Origin: Osedax fenrisi
Lineage: Eukaryota > Annelida > Polychaeta > Sabellida > Siboglinidae
Length of the DNA: 64,000 nt
Direction: 5' to 3'
Assembly: GCA_964019155.1 (NCBI GenBank)
Contig: OZ025244.1
Coordinates: 7,327,919-7,391,918, forward strand
A program made the position numbers and the translations under genes. Shown piece after piece: positions 53,556 to 64,000 of the stretch (position 1 is its first letter; each line of letters begins with the position of its first letter). A model generated the notes under the pieces. That model was not told where the DNA came from. It saw only the letters and a program-made list of their open reading frames with translations, and searched no databases.

Positions 53556-53700
53556 ATTATATTATCTATATATCATAATGTTATCAAAATGGTATCATTA
53601 CAATATTATCATAATAATATTACCATCATTATTTTAGTGACTTGTATACGATTTTGTGAAGAACCAAATTGCAATAATATATCTTATGAGATACCAATAC
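39302..53700 (+). CDS. Ly6/uPAR-like three-finger protein gene, four internal exons
   Basis: Exons 39,302-39,369, 40,295-40,371, 45,594-45,726 and 53,638-53,700 join with matching phases (2, 1, 0, 1) and together read like one Ly6/QVR domain. In order: CITC, a DCENG, DCFTKC, TIVRGCSQ, FCIQKY, then TCIRFCEEPNCNN. This is the typical order CxxC ... C ... CxxxC ... RGC ... C ... CxxxC ... CN of three-finger proteins, which are usually secreted or GPI-anchored. A signal-peptide exon (before 39,302) and a C-terminal exon (after 53,700, phase 1) were not identified. Large introns are filled with transposons. No homology search was possible. Confidence 0.65.
40295..40371 (+). CDS. Ly6-like exon B
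   Basis: Acceptor TTACTTTATAG, phase 1 in; donor GTAATA, phase 0 out. KVDTYYGHIDCFTKCYTLII with LNNHM. The DCxxKC motif is common in Ly6/QVR proteins before the central finger. Confidence 0.6.
41050..44790 (-). mobile_element. Non-LTR retrotransposon with endonuclease, RT and RNase H (broken)
   Basis: Reading on the minus strand from 44,790: endonuclease start IIQLNDDGVRTNM and IIMIQEMKL (44,720-44,640), endonuclease end SALDVTLVHSS and GSDHLPILITV (44,190-44,085), a linker, then RT with EQAGFRT, LALLYYSKAYDTVWRN, QQGVPQ, a YADD box (about 42,722) and FGVTFDRSLTFRPHV. These are followed by IYTALIHSTLHYCGAAWQPW and ERVQNRALRVLTGQL, RNase H IYTDGSTENGYKNGGSAAVV (about 41,860), and a TCPHCQGAPETLEHWL zinc-like end. 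The domain order fits an I/Nimb/R1-like clade. Several frameshifts and stops make it inactive. It is more GC rich than its surroundings, suggesting a recent arrival. Confidence 0.9.
45060..45480 (+). pseudogene. RTE-like LINE reverse transcriptase fragment
   Basis: Broken frames read FVDFVKTFDSIY (RT motif A), NYAGDLAITSN (the YADDLAI box with changed residues), EFAAEIGVRVNAG and KTKTDYIYLN. The pattern of EFAxxxGLxxNxxKTK is typical of RTE/Craft-like LINEs. Lost catalytic residues and stops show decay. Confidence 0.75.
45594..45726 (+). CDS. Ly6-like exon C (central loop)
   Basis: Acceptor ATATTGCAG and a consensus donor GTAAGT; phase 0 in, phase 1 out. ITIVRGCSQFVHNTYKS, then LEALSIYDNIYELEYDNN and IFCIQKY. 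Fully open across 133 bases in strongly AT-rich DNA. The (I/V)VRGC block is a common Ly6/QVR signature. Confidence 0.65.
45727..46916 (+). other. Intron segment with a hairpin and half of a direct repeat
   Basis: Holds (TA)n patches (45,831-45,861; 46,295-46,314), two TAGGTCAAATA-type repeats (45,977-46,140) and the first copy of a repeat (46,540-46,680) that recurs at 47,980-48,125 (GTATGAAATGAAGCATTAC versus GTGTGAAATGAAGCGTTAC). Confidence 0.5.
46679..46715. repeat. Perfect 18-bp hairpin with 1-base loop
   Basis: CATCGATATAAAGAAAGT, G, then its exact inverse complement ACTTTCTTTATATCGATG. It lies inside a 60-codon open frame whose coding status is doubtful. Confidence 0.85.
46917..47675. 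mobile_element. Chapaev3-like foldback MITE
   Basis: Ends CACTGGTCTGCAT and inverse ATGCAGGCCAGTG, flanked on both sides by TAA (46,914-46,916 and 47,676-47,678). Inverted arms run about 180-200 bases (sharing GTGAGATTTCTAGAAAAAAA, CAAATATTTTCCAAAAAGTG, TTCTCAATCACGTCTAG). CACTG ends with a 3-bp TWA-type duplication fit the Chapaev3 group of CMC elements. The interior is AT rich with no open transposase. Confidence 0.8.
47980..48125 (+). repeat. Second copy of the GTGTGAAATGAAGCG repeat
   Basis: Shares CATAGCATACAT, TGTGTGAAATGAAGC and CACGCCmAAkkG-like blocks with 46,540-46,680. It includes tandem CATTGCATCACC units (48,090-48,118). Confidence 0.5.
48126..49070. other. AT-rich intron stretch, nothing recognised
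   Basis: Highly AT-rich with ATTAATAATTAT-type low complexity. No gene or element end is seen. Confidence 0.5.
49075..49255 (+). repeat. Hydrophobic 39-codon module, copy 1
   Basis: An ATG frame at 49,096 runs 39 codons to TAG (49,213): MNMLKIISVTAIDVLLMLSG, then IASCIVFVNAMYINLLACI. The block is less AT rich than its flanks and is preceded by GCACACAG, a possible splice acceptor. It could be a pseudo-exon of a membrane protein; a minus-strand frame is also open, so coding is unproven. Confidence 0.4.
49355..49530 (+). repeat. Hydrophobic 39-codon module, copy 2
   Basis: An ATG at 49,375 runs exactly 39 codons to TAG (49,492): MNMYKIISVNALDVLRMLSG, then IASGIVFMNIMYLKLFASF. Same length and stop as copy 1 with several codon changes. 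It is followed by the same CTAGTCCGA and AATTGAATAGTCAAGAT sequence. The copies are about 280 bases apart. Confidence 0.45.
49750..49790. repeat. AGAGCTAGAGAGAAA hairpin
   Basis: AGAGCTAGAGAGAAA pairs with TTTCTCTCTAGCTCT across a very short loop. Related palindromes sit at 20,325-20,380 and 47,701-47,730. Confidence 0.75.
49900..50195. other. Unassigned GC-richer stretch
   Basis: Pyrimidine-rich open frame at 49,913-50,125 (reads SSSHLIPVIVTPLPKTT in part) with no recognised similarity and no clear splice sites. A coding origin is possible but unsupported. Confidence 0.25.
50195..50340. repeat. GC-richer dispersed repeat, copy 2
   Basis: ATGTTTACTG, GGTTGACGCACAGCG, GTGTGCCTAGGGAACGC, CCTGATTGGC, CCACGCGATACCTTGCA. 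A diverged match to 26,280-26,405 inside the 7.8 kb element. Confidence 0.45.
50390..50540 (+). repeat. Hydrophobic module, partial copy 3
   Basis: Shares GTGTCAT.ATAATTGATTTA and AATATACAATTTATAAT with the DNA between copies 1 and 2, then CTTCCTGyTTGGCTA and ATGAATATGTTAAAGATCAT. The 3' half is deleted or diverged (ends in (TA)n). Confidence 0.55.
50690..50785 (+). mobile_element. LINE 3' end with (TGAA)n tail
   Basis: CCGTATTCTGTGTATTGTTC, CTGTAATAAATGAATGAATT: an AATAAA signal directly followed by a short TGAA tandem, as in the other LINE ends of this window. No coding part is recognisable. Confidence 0.4.
50808..51043 (+). repeat. 36-bp minisatellite, about 7 units
   Basis: Units GGGTAAAAATATACGTTCCA, CTAGGTGTTTATTTAT with single-base and small indel variants; the last units are shortened. 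Confidence 0.95.
51600..52436 (+). pseudogene. LINE ORF2 C-terminal fragment and 3' UTR
   Basis: Frame ending TAA at about 51,829 reads LKNKFILPLMKSNKLKN, FFKGPKLYNELM and FILKKTLKYSFISKY. This resembles the PKxRTxFGxRSFxYxGPKxYNxLP...FKKxLKxY tail of CR1/Jockey-like elements. The 3' UTR continues to CTATAAAATGAGTTCATTCA, a TTCA tandem tail, followed by (TA)n. Confidence 0.65.
52583..53525 (+). pseudogene. LINE reverse transcriptase 3' half with (AAAT)n tail
   Basis: The frame reads VTRGVRQGGILSPLLFNLY, LCYADDIALFSPSL (catalytic YADD intact), NIDKSVI and SYRYLGHWI. A frameshift at about 52,960 carries it into MDLEDLSNDIDIYSNIKKLY with CSKDTKIILFKTF. It ends 145 bases before an (AAAT)n run (53,489-53,526). 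It is 5' truncated upstream of the RQGG motif and lies just before the last Ly6-like exon. Confidence 0.9.
53638..53700 (+). CDS. Ly6-like exon D (final finger, PNCNN)
   Basis: Acceptor ATTATTTTAG, phase 1 in; donor GTTAGT, phase 1 out. TCIRFCEEPNCNNISYEIPI. The closing CxxxCxxxxCN is the hallmark end of the Ly6/uPAR domain. The phase fits exon C, 7.9 kb upstream. A possible continuation at 54,887 (acceptor TTTTATAG) is open and partly hydrophobic but not convincing. Confidence 0.65.
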
Positions 53701-55110
<1,410 letters not shown>

Positions 55111-55114
55111 TAGT

Positions 55115-55690
55115 ATTCATTGTATTAACCATTAAAAAGATATTTAATATAAGTAACCAAACAAATAGATTTCCTAACAATATACAAATTGCAATTATTA
55201 CATATTTATATAAAACTAATAATAAACATCTAATATCCAATTGCAGGTCAATTTCACAACTACAACAAATATCTAAAACCATACCAATATTAAATATTTA
55301 ACATTTCATTTTACATAAATTATCTCTAAAAATAAGTAAATTCAGTATTCTTAGATCTTGAGAATGCATTCGATGCAGTTGATCATGTTAGTTTACTTGC
55401 TCAATCATGATATATAGATTTTAGTTAAAAGTTATATCGAAAATAGAAATATTATAACACGAATTTCTAATACTTTGCCACATAAGAATATTATTAGATA
55501 TGGAGTGCCACAAGGATCTGTTCTACGTTCTCTATTGTTTATTATCTTTATAAATGGCATATACAATATTTTTAATGATCAAAAAGTACATTATATTAAT
55601 ATTAATTTATATGCAGATTATACACCTATAACTATATTTTCGAGAAAGATACATGTTATTTTAAATGTAACACACATAAAATAATTTACT
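55115..55690 (+). pseudogene. CR1/Jockey-like RT fragment
   Basis: Broken frames read NKHLISNCRSISQLQQISKT (RT motif 2 region), VFLDLENAFDAVDHV (motif A), YGVPQGSVLRSLLFIIFING (motif B) and LYADYTPITIF (catalytic YADD changed to YADY). Same type as the minus-strand element at 57,940-61,680. Both ends are truncated. Confidence 0.85.
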
Positions 55691-55699
55691 TCCATACAT

Positions 55700-57175
<1,476 letters not shown>

Positions 57176-57178
57176 ATA

Positions 57179-57451
57179 TTATGTTGAAATTAATGATGGT
57201 ATATGATGTATCAACTTCAGGATATAGGTACGCCAGTTCCAATGCCTTAGGGATCTTAATACCGCCAATAATAATAACATGACAATACTTGCCCACTCCA
57301 TAAGTATATCAAATCCCCCGACACGTATCATAATCATATCAAGTCCAAAAATATTAGCTACTCCGGTCATAGAAAAAATATAATGAAAAAAAAAACTAAT
57401 ATATATATATATTCCAATAAGTATAAAACTCCTCATAATGTCATTCATCAT
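57179..57451 (-). CDS. Possible membrane-protein exon, unrecognised
   Basis: A 90-codon minus-strand frame of less AT-biased composition with two hydrophobic stretches and a charged segment: NIFGLDMIMIRVGGFDILME, WASIVMLLLLAVLRSLRHWN, WRTYILKLIHHIPSL. A T-rich tract precedes GGAGTAG, a possible acceptor just before NIF. The pattern loosely recalls a channel S3/S4 region but this is weak. The start resembles, without gaps, the hydrophobic modules at 49,096 and 49,375 (both also begin NIF). It may be part of a gene or of a dispersed pseudo-exon family. Confidence 0.3.
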   Translation of the reverse strand: MMNDIMRSFILIGIYIYISFFFHYIFSMTGVANIFGLDMIMIRVGGFDILMEWASIVMLLLLAVLRSLRHWNWRTYILKLIHHIPSLIST

Positions 57452-57947
57452 ATAATCATAACATGTAATGAAGAAAAATAAATTAATATAAAAATATAGG
57501 AATATAGATATAACAAAATTATAAAATTAAAAATTAAAAGTCAAATCCTATTGTATAAAACAATTAAACATAACTAAAATTAACTAAAAAAATAAATAAA
57601 AATAAATAAATAGCTATATTATATACAAAAAGTTAAAAAGAAAATTAAGTAAATTTATAGTAAGTCGAACAATGTAAACACATTTTTTTTAAATATTATA
57701 ATAAGTCAAAAAAGAGTCAAGAAAAAAATAAATAAATAATATTTTGTAATTTTATATTATGTCAAAATTATATAAATAATAAAAAAAAACAAAAAAAAAT
57801 AAAAATAATAATTTAAATTTAAAATTATAAAAAAACAATAATGAAACAATAACAATAGTGTTTGTTAAATTTATATTATGTCAGAAATCAAATTAAAATA
57901 AAACAATAACATAAATAAAAAATAATTATTTTGACAAATTTTCCTTT
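57452..57947. other. A-rich spacer or 3' UTR of the minus-strand LINE
   Basis: A-rich on the plus strand (T-rich on the LINE's sense strand), with no gene. It may be the LINE's 3' untranslated region; no tandem tail is clear. Confidence 0.4.
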
Positions 57948-60900
57948 TTAAGTCATTTTTAATTCAAGAATATATTTGTTAACACGTCTTCCAAACGATT
58001 TATTACACCTATTTTTTGTCAGTTGAATAGAAAGTAAGTTCCACTGTCTAGAGGACACATTTATCACTCTAAACATATCTCTGCTAGTTCTTGACTTGAA
58101 TCTTAGAAATTTATTAATCAAAAAAAGTTTTTGAATGTTACTCGGTAATTTATGATAATATACTCTGTGGGCAACTTTAATCGAATATAATTTCACAATA
58201 TGATCTACATTCAAAATTTTATTTTCTCTCAAAAATACATTATACGATGAGCTTGTGATTAGTTTTAGTATTCGCTTTTGTAATCTATTTATATAATCAG
58301 TTAATGAGGAAAAAGTATTACCACATATATGGGCGCAGTAATATAAGTGAGGAACAAATAAATCATCATATATATATAGTAAAGTATATTTGTTTGCCAA
58401 TGGTCTAACTTTCCTTAGATTTCCAGTTATCCTAAATAACTTTTTGGAAATGTAATCATATTGTTCTTTCCAGTCTAGTTTGTCATCAATGAATACTCCA
58501 AGAAACTTATAGTTTTAAGCTTTTCTATCTTGGTATTATTTATTCTGATATCAATAATATAGTGTTATTATGTATATTTCTAACATTGAAAAGAATAAAA
58601 TTAGATTTTTTCAGGTTTAATGTCAACTTGTTTGGACAAAGCCATTTATTCAATTTTTCAAGTTCCTTATTCATGTTAATATTTAACTAACCTAGTGAAT
58701 CACTATTAAAAATAATTTTAGTGTCATCTGCAAATAAAATTATTTTGAAGTCATTGGAAATATTATGTAAATCATTAATATATATTAAAAATAAAAGTGG
58801 CCCAAGAACCGAGCCCTGCGGAACACCATATTTCATAATATCAGTAGTTGAGTATTCATCCTCATAGTGAACACATTGTAGTCTATTATTTAGGTAACTT
58901 TTAATTAATGAAAGTGCTGACCCAACGTATAACATAATGGTCTAGTTTAACAAATAATATGTCATGATGTATAGGATCGAACGCTTTTTTAGGTCAATTG
59001 ATACAACTGCACATTTTTCCAATAGTTCAAGACTTTCAGATATAGATTCAGTTAGATCCATTAATGCATCCGAAGATGAAATACCTTCTTTTAATCCATA
59101 TTGTGAGTCACTTAATGTATAATTTTTTGTTAAAAATACATTTAATCTTGTTTTTATTATATTTTCAAATAATGTTGATATTTGTGGTAACATTGATATT
59201 GATCTATAGTTAGATAACTCATTTTTAGCACCAGATTTATATAGGAATTATTTTAGAAATTTTTAAATCATCTGGAAATAAACCAACCTGTAAACATTTA
59301 TTAAAAAGTATTGCAAGAATTGGACTTATCTCATCTTTTATTTGTTTAATTATATGCATATTAAAACTTAAGGTATCAATGCTGTACTTATTATTACAAT
59401 TTTCGATAATTTTTTTAATTTAATTTTTAATTTCATAATTCAGTAGGAAATAAAAATAATGAATTTTTATTTTTATTAGTTAATGTCTTATATATTGACT
59501 GCAAACTATTAACAAAACATTCTTTAGCTAAATTTGGGCCTACATTTATGAAATGATCATTAAACTTATTTGCAATTTTACTATTAGATTTATCACTAAT
59601 AAAAGTAGTATCCTTAGATTTACTAGTATATCCAATTAGCTGTTATCGCTTTCCACATTTGTTTTGGGTTATTACTATGAGTTTTAAATTTGTATTATAA
59701 TATTTATTTTCTACATACCTAAGCATTTTTGTTAAAATATTTGTATAACTGGTATAGCTCAGTTTGTTGAGAACAGTTTTATTTTTTATATATCTTTTAT
59801 AAAGTTTATTTTTTTTAAATATACATTTTCTAATTGTATTACATATCCACGGTTTGTTTAGAAAACGTTTTTTGGATAGTTTATTTGTTATTAATGGACA
59901 AGTTTTATTATATAACATAGAAAGGTATTTTAACAATTTTGTAAAAGTATCATTTATACACATTTCAGTGTCATATTAGAGTAAAATCTAATTAAAATTA
60001 GTTATTGCGAGTTTGAATTTATAAATTTTATTTTCTTTGAGCATACGTGACTTTTTAATTATAATTATATTATCTCTTTTATATGCTATTTTAAAATTTA
60101 TAAAAATGAGTAAGTGGTCACTTATGTCTGAATAGACTATACCAGATATTAAGTATCTTGAAAGTTTGTAAACAAATTATCTATGAGTGAATTTGTGCTT
60201 GAAATTATTGTTAGTTTAGTTATTGTTGGGTATAAATTAAGTGAATATATGCTATCTTAGATAACATTAGTATTATTTGAATCATAGTACTTAATAACAT
60301 TTATGTTTAAATCACCACCAATACATATTACATAATCTGATATATAATTTTCAAATTTATTTGTAAAAATATCAGTGAAATCAATAACTATTAGGTGGTC
60401 TATATACCACTAATTTAATATTTTATTTTTGAGTTTTTTGATTTATACTTAATTATACACATATCACATATTTCTTTATTAGTATAACACAATTCATCTA
60501 TATTTTCAAAGTCAATATAATTACTAACATATAATAAAACACCACCCCCTCTACACGAAGATCTATTTATACCTGTTAAGTTATAATCTGATAAATTATA
60601 TAGTTTATTATTTGAATCATTCAACCATGTTTCTGTGATTATAATAATAGAAAATTGTTTATGAATATAATCTATAAAATGTATAATATTATTATAATGT
60701 GCACTAATACTGCGTGCATTTATATGAAGTATAGACAAATCATTTATATTACTTGTATCACAATTGAATGCATTTTGTATATGTGTATAATCATACTACT
60801 TGCAATCAATACTATTAGAATTATCAATTGATTTGTCAAAATCAGAAATAAATGTATTCATAGTGAATTAATAAAAATAAAAAAGTATAAAACATAAGTA

Positions 60901-61673
60901 TACAATAAAATAAAAGTATTAAATTAAATATGAAATTATGTATTTGAAATCACTTCAGTATAATACTTTAATTTTGTTGTATCTGTAATCACTATTTTAT
61001 TTTTTTTGTCAGTACTGATATAAACTTTATTATTAAAACCCAGGTATTAGTAATTTTCTTTGATTTTACCAACTGTCTGGTTTTGTAGAATATATTATTA
61101 ATATTATTTGGGTGTTTTTTTTTTTAAATAATAGTTTGTATTTATTAACAATAGTTTTTTTTCAAATATTTACCATAGACTTATGATTATCTAGTATTAT
61201 AAAATATGTATCTGATTGTACTGTGTCTGATGATTTGATATTTGTATCTTCTGTATTTGATTTATATTAATAATATTTCCTTTTTCTAATTCTATATCTA
61301 GCTTTGATTTTAGAAATTTAATTATATTATCTTCACTTTCATATGATGTAGTATCCTCTTTATTGTTGTTTGTGAGTATTATATATTGTTACTGGTATTA
61401 TCGTTTATATTTTGATCTAATTTTATTTATGAATTAGTTATTATTTTAACGGTAATTTCTGTATTGTTTCACTATTTTTTTAAACTCAGTATTAATCAAG
61501 TTAATTAGATTATTATTATCTGTCTTAAGCTCTTGAATTAATTTAGTTTGATAAGTTATAATATCTGACAATTTTTCTACTTTATAGGTTAATTCGTTTA
61601 TATATTTTATTATTTTAACATTTAATATTGACCTGAGCCGATCATTTATGTATACACAATTATATAAGATCAC
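57948..61673 (-). mobile_element. CR1/Jockey-like LINE, near full length, broken
   Basis: On the minus strand: an ORF1-like piece with a heptad-rich coiled coil (YKVEKLSDIITYQTKLIQEL, 61,673-61,446); endonuclease SILHINARSI, IITETWLND, RGGGVLLYV (60,738-60,415); linker KRFLNKPWICNTIRKCI (59,963-59,643); RT LPQISTLFENIIKTRLN, CAVVSIDLKK, YGVPQGSVLGPLLFLIYIND and LFADDTKIIF (59,193-58,687; catalytic FADD kept); C-terminal RLQKRILKLITSSSYN and SRQWNLLSIQLTKN (58,400-57,948). The frames are separated by stops and shifts, so it is inactive. The order endonuclease-RT without RNase H fits the CR1/Jockey group. Confidence 0.9.
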
Positions 61674-61715
61674 TTCTAAATAATATCTAAAGACTCATTT
61701 TATAAAATTAATTAA

Positions 61716-61773
61716 TTGTTCGGACGAGGCTCGAACTAATGACCTACTGCTTGTGCACCTTAGCCACTGAGCC

Positions 61774-61776
<3 letters not shown>
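61716..61776 (-). repeat. tRNA-derived SINE head, minus strand
   Basis: Minus strand: ATGGCTCAGTGGCTAAGG (A box) and GGTCATTAGTTCGAGCC (B box) at about tRNA spacing. The acceptor-stem side is lost in a (TA)n run. The A-box region matches 63,968-64,000. It directly precedes the 5' end of the CR1-like LINE on that strand. Confidence 0.55.
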
Positions 61777-61822
<46 letters not shown>

Positions 61823-62208
61823 ATCAAATTATTCATAAAATACTATATTTATCTATCATTAAATGTACAAACTATATATCAATATTATTATTATATTATT
61901 ATCATATTTAGGTTTACACCCGGGTTTTTTAGAAGCTAAAGCTTATCGATACAAATACACTTAATTTTAAAGCAAGTCCAAACAATATTACTTATAACTT
62001 ATTTAATAATACTTAAATCATAACATGCTCTATTATATTAGTAAAAAGGTAGTTTATTCATTCAAGTTAGAGATTAAATATATATATATATATATGTATA
62101 TATAATATGGAATATTAATTAAATATTATTATGTACTATTATAATTAAATACAGTGTATTTATAGATAGATATTTTTAGTTTAAAAAAATATATTATATA
62201 AAAGAATC

Positions 62209-62250
<42 letters not shown>

Positions 62251-62857
62251 ATATATTCATATAATATCTGTATAATTTTATAGATTATAGACAAATTAAT
62301 GAAAATATGAATAAAGAAATATATAAATATGTTAGAGTAATTATTTTATTCAATTTTATAAAAATTAGACATATGAAAATATGATTATGATAATTTGAAA
62401 GTGTTATTTACACTACCGTATTGCTCTTTTCCATGTACACAATGTACACAATGTACACAATGACAATTGTATGTAGAATATAATATAAAAAATTAAAATA
62501 AATACATAAATAATACATTCTATACATGTAATATTTGGCGAGTACATTATAATGTCGGTACGGATTTGTAGGATCTAGGAATATGAGATTGTATGATGGA
62601 AGAATGTTTAATTGGATTCCACATCTTGAATGAATATTATTGGTTTTATGCTAGATAATTAATGATATGTGAATATGAAAGAAGGTACAAATATTGGGTA
62701 TAGAGGTGAGGGAATATGTTAATATTAAGAAGTTTGAAAGTAATGGATATGGACGAAAGGAAATATTTTCACAAATATCCTAATATTTATCTATATGCTT
62801 ATGATCTACAGATATATACATAATTTCCTAGTTCTAGTAAATCCGATATAATTCAAA
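61777..62857. other. AT-rich spacer
   Basis: (TA)n at 61,777-61,816, 62,073-62,093 and 62,217-62,245, and four TACACAATG units at 62,434-62,461. No gene is recognised. Confidence 0.5.
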
Positions 62858-63751
62858 TGTTTATGTTTAATTATATTATTGATCTCACTGAATGTTTCTA
62901 TCATTACTATCATACCCTTAATATGATTACAGCTAATACTAGACAAAGTTATCCTCGATCAATTACTCATACTTTTCTAATATCTCTTCCTACTTCTCAA
63001 TCAATAACTATACTTTGTTTCATTATAACCTTTCACCTAGCCTTTAGTCACCTAGGGTGTACTCTCTACATATTAATTACATGAGTCGTACTACACATTA
63101 TATTCTATATACTATTAGACAATCTCGTTATAAGCGTACCTATGCCATGACTAAATGTTTAATTCACTCGCTAATATTCAGTAGACTTATCCATTTCTAT
63201 TCATTATTATGTAAGTTACCATTTATCCTGATGTATAAACTTGAGCGTATTAAATGTATTGCTATACGTGTATTAAACTAAACTATGCTTCAATATTTTT
63301 TATATCTGATTTAATGCGACCACTAAGATGGATTAGGTTTATATTTATATATTCGTAAACATATATAGCCTATATGATATCGTGTATTCCGCATACATCT
63401 TGGATTTCCTGAATATCTAGCTCAATCTATAATAATTAAGAGTTCTAACAAATCTAGTCGGAAGTGCCACTTCATGAAATCGGTGCAAAGCTCAACATCT
63501 TCGTCATACTCTGAATCTGCGTTCTAAGTTATTGCTCCCAAAAGCCTGAATTCACTGCCATATGATATTCATTGTACAACATCACTTTTGTTATTTATAA
63601 GTAAACTGTATGACGATTTTAAATCATTATAATTTATTCCATTTTATTATTCATTTTTTATATATATATTTTTTTATTTTTTTTATTATAACGCCTTGTG
63701 TTTTCGAAGTCATAATAAACTATATTATTATTATTATTATTATTATTATTA
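62858..63751 (+). pseudogene. LINE RT C-terminal fragment with (ATT)n tail
   Basis: Frames read SRTTHYILYTIRQSRYKRTY, KCLIHSLIFSRLIHFYSLL, ERIKCIAIRVLN, then after shifts VIAPKSLNSLPYDIHCTTSL. This is the L2/CR1-like region xxxLRxIRxIRxxLxxxxxxxLIHSLIxSRLDYCNSLL...RxFSxxAPxLWNSLPxxIR (pattern from memory). The 3' UTR ends GTCATAATAAACTATATTAT followed by an (ATT)n tail. Confidence 0.75.
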
Positions 63752-63967
63752 CAATTAAATATTTAGTTAAAATTCATATATATATATTATATTACATATA
63801 CTTATTTGTGATACGATATATTTTCTTTATAATATATATCTTATTATATATATATATATATATATATATTACTTATTTACTTATTTATATTTAATATAAA
63901 TAGACACATGATAACAAATGTTAGTATAATACAATATTAATTTATATATATATATATATATATATAA

Positions 63968-64000
63968 CTGCCTGTGTGGCTCAGTGGTTAAGGCGTCAGA
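63968..64000 (+). repeat. tRNA-derived SINE head, cut by window end
   Basis: CTGCCTGTGTGGCTCAGTGG TTAAGGCGTCAGA: a tRNA-like 5' half with a good A box (TGGCTCAGTGG). It could be a true tRNA gene or the 5' head of the SINE family seen at 7892 and 61,776; the B box is beyond the window. Confidence 0.5.

Overview
This is a window of animal (metazoan) nuclear DNA. It is very A+T rich, with long (TA)n runs, but it holds scattered short islands of balanced base composition that splice together into genes. Animal origin is inferred from an Ajuba/LIMD1/WTIP-type LIM gene, a Ly6/uPAR-like cysteine-rich gene, and many non-LTR retrotransposon families (CR1/L2-like, RTE-like and an RNase H-bearing I-like type). 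The phylum cannot be fixed from the sequence alone.

Layout. (1) About 220-16,250, + strand: the 3' part of a LIM-protein gene in 12 exons. All splice phases agree and give 496 codons plus a stop. It has an S/P/G-rich N-terminal region, three LIM domains and a C-terminal VTDL tail. The upstream exons lie before the window. Its introns hold a roughly 2.4 kb palindromic DNA transposon and several minisatellites; the minisatellites sit exactly at splice junctions. (2) About 18,050-30,120: a decayed Ty3/gypsy-type retroelement. It is split between its protease and reverse transcriptase regions by a 7.8 kb TIR-bounded insert (19,503-27,343). That insert has no transposase and carries nested elements of its own: one with a 9-bp target duplication and two TA-flanked foldbacks. 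(3) About 30,350-37,270: a hAT-like MITE, LINE fragments, a roughly 22-bp tandem array, a roughly 91-bp satellite and a TATA-bearing GC island. (4) About 39,300-53,700: four phase-compatible exons of a Ly6-like three-finger gene. Its introns are filled with a 3.7 kb minus-strand LINE, an RTE fragment, a Chapaev3-like MITE, duplicated hydrophobic modules and further LINE pieces. (5) About 55,100-64,000: LINE remains, including a near-full-length but broken minus-strand CR1-like element, plus tRNA-derived SINE heads.

Only the two spliced genes look like functional host genes. Everything else recognised is mobile or repetitive, and every mobile-element coding region seen carries stops or frameshifts. 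The most unusual pattern is that exon/intron boundaries of the LIM gene are repeatedly duplicated into the neighbouring intron. In one intron this forms a 24-bp array in which nearly every unit carries a copy of the 5' splice site. No homology search was possible: all family assignments rest on motifs recognised by eye, and exon edges rest on GT/AG plus phase agreement.
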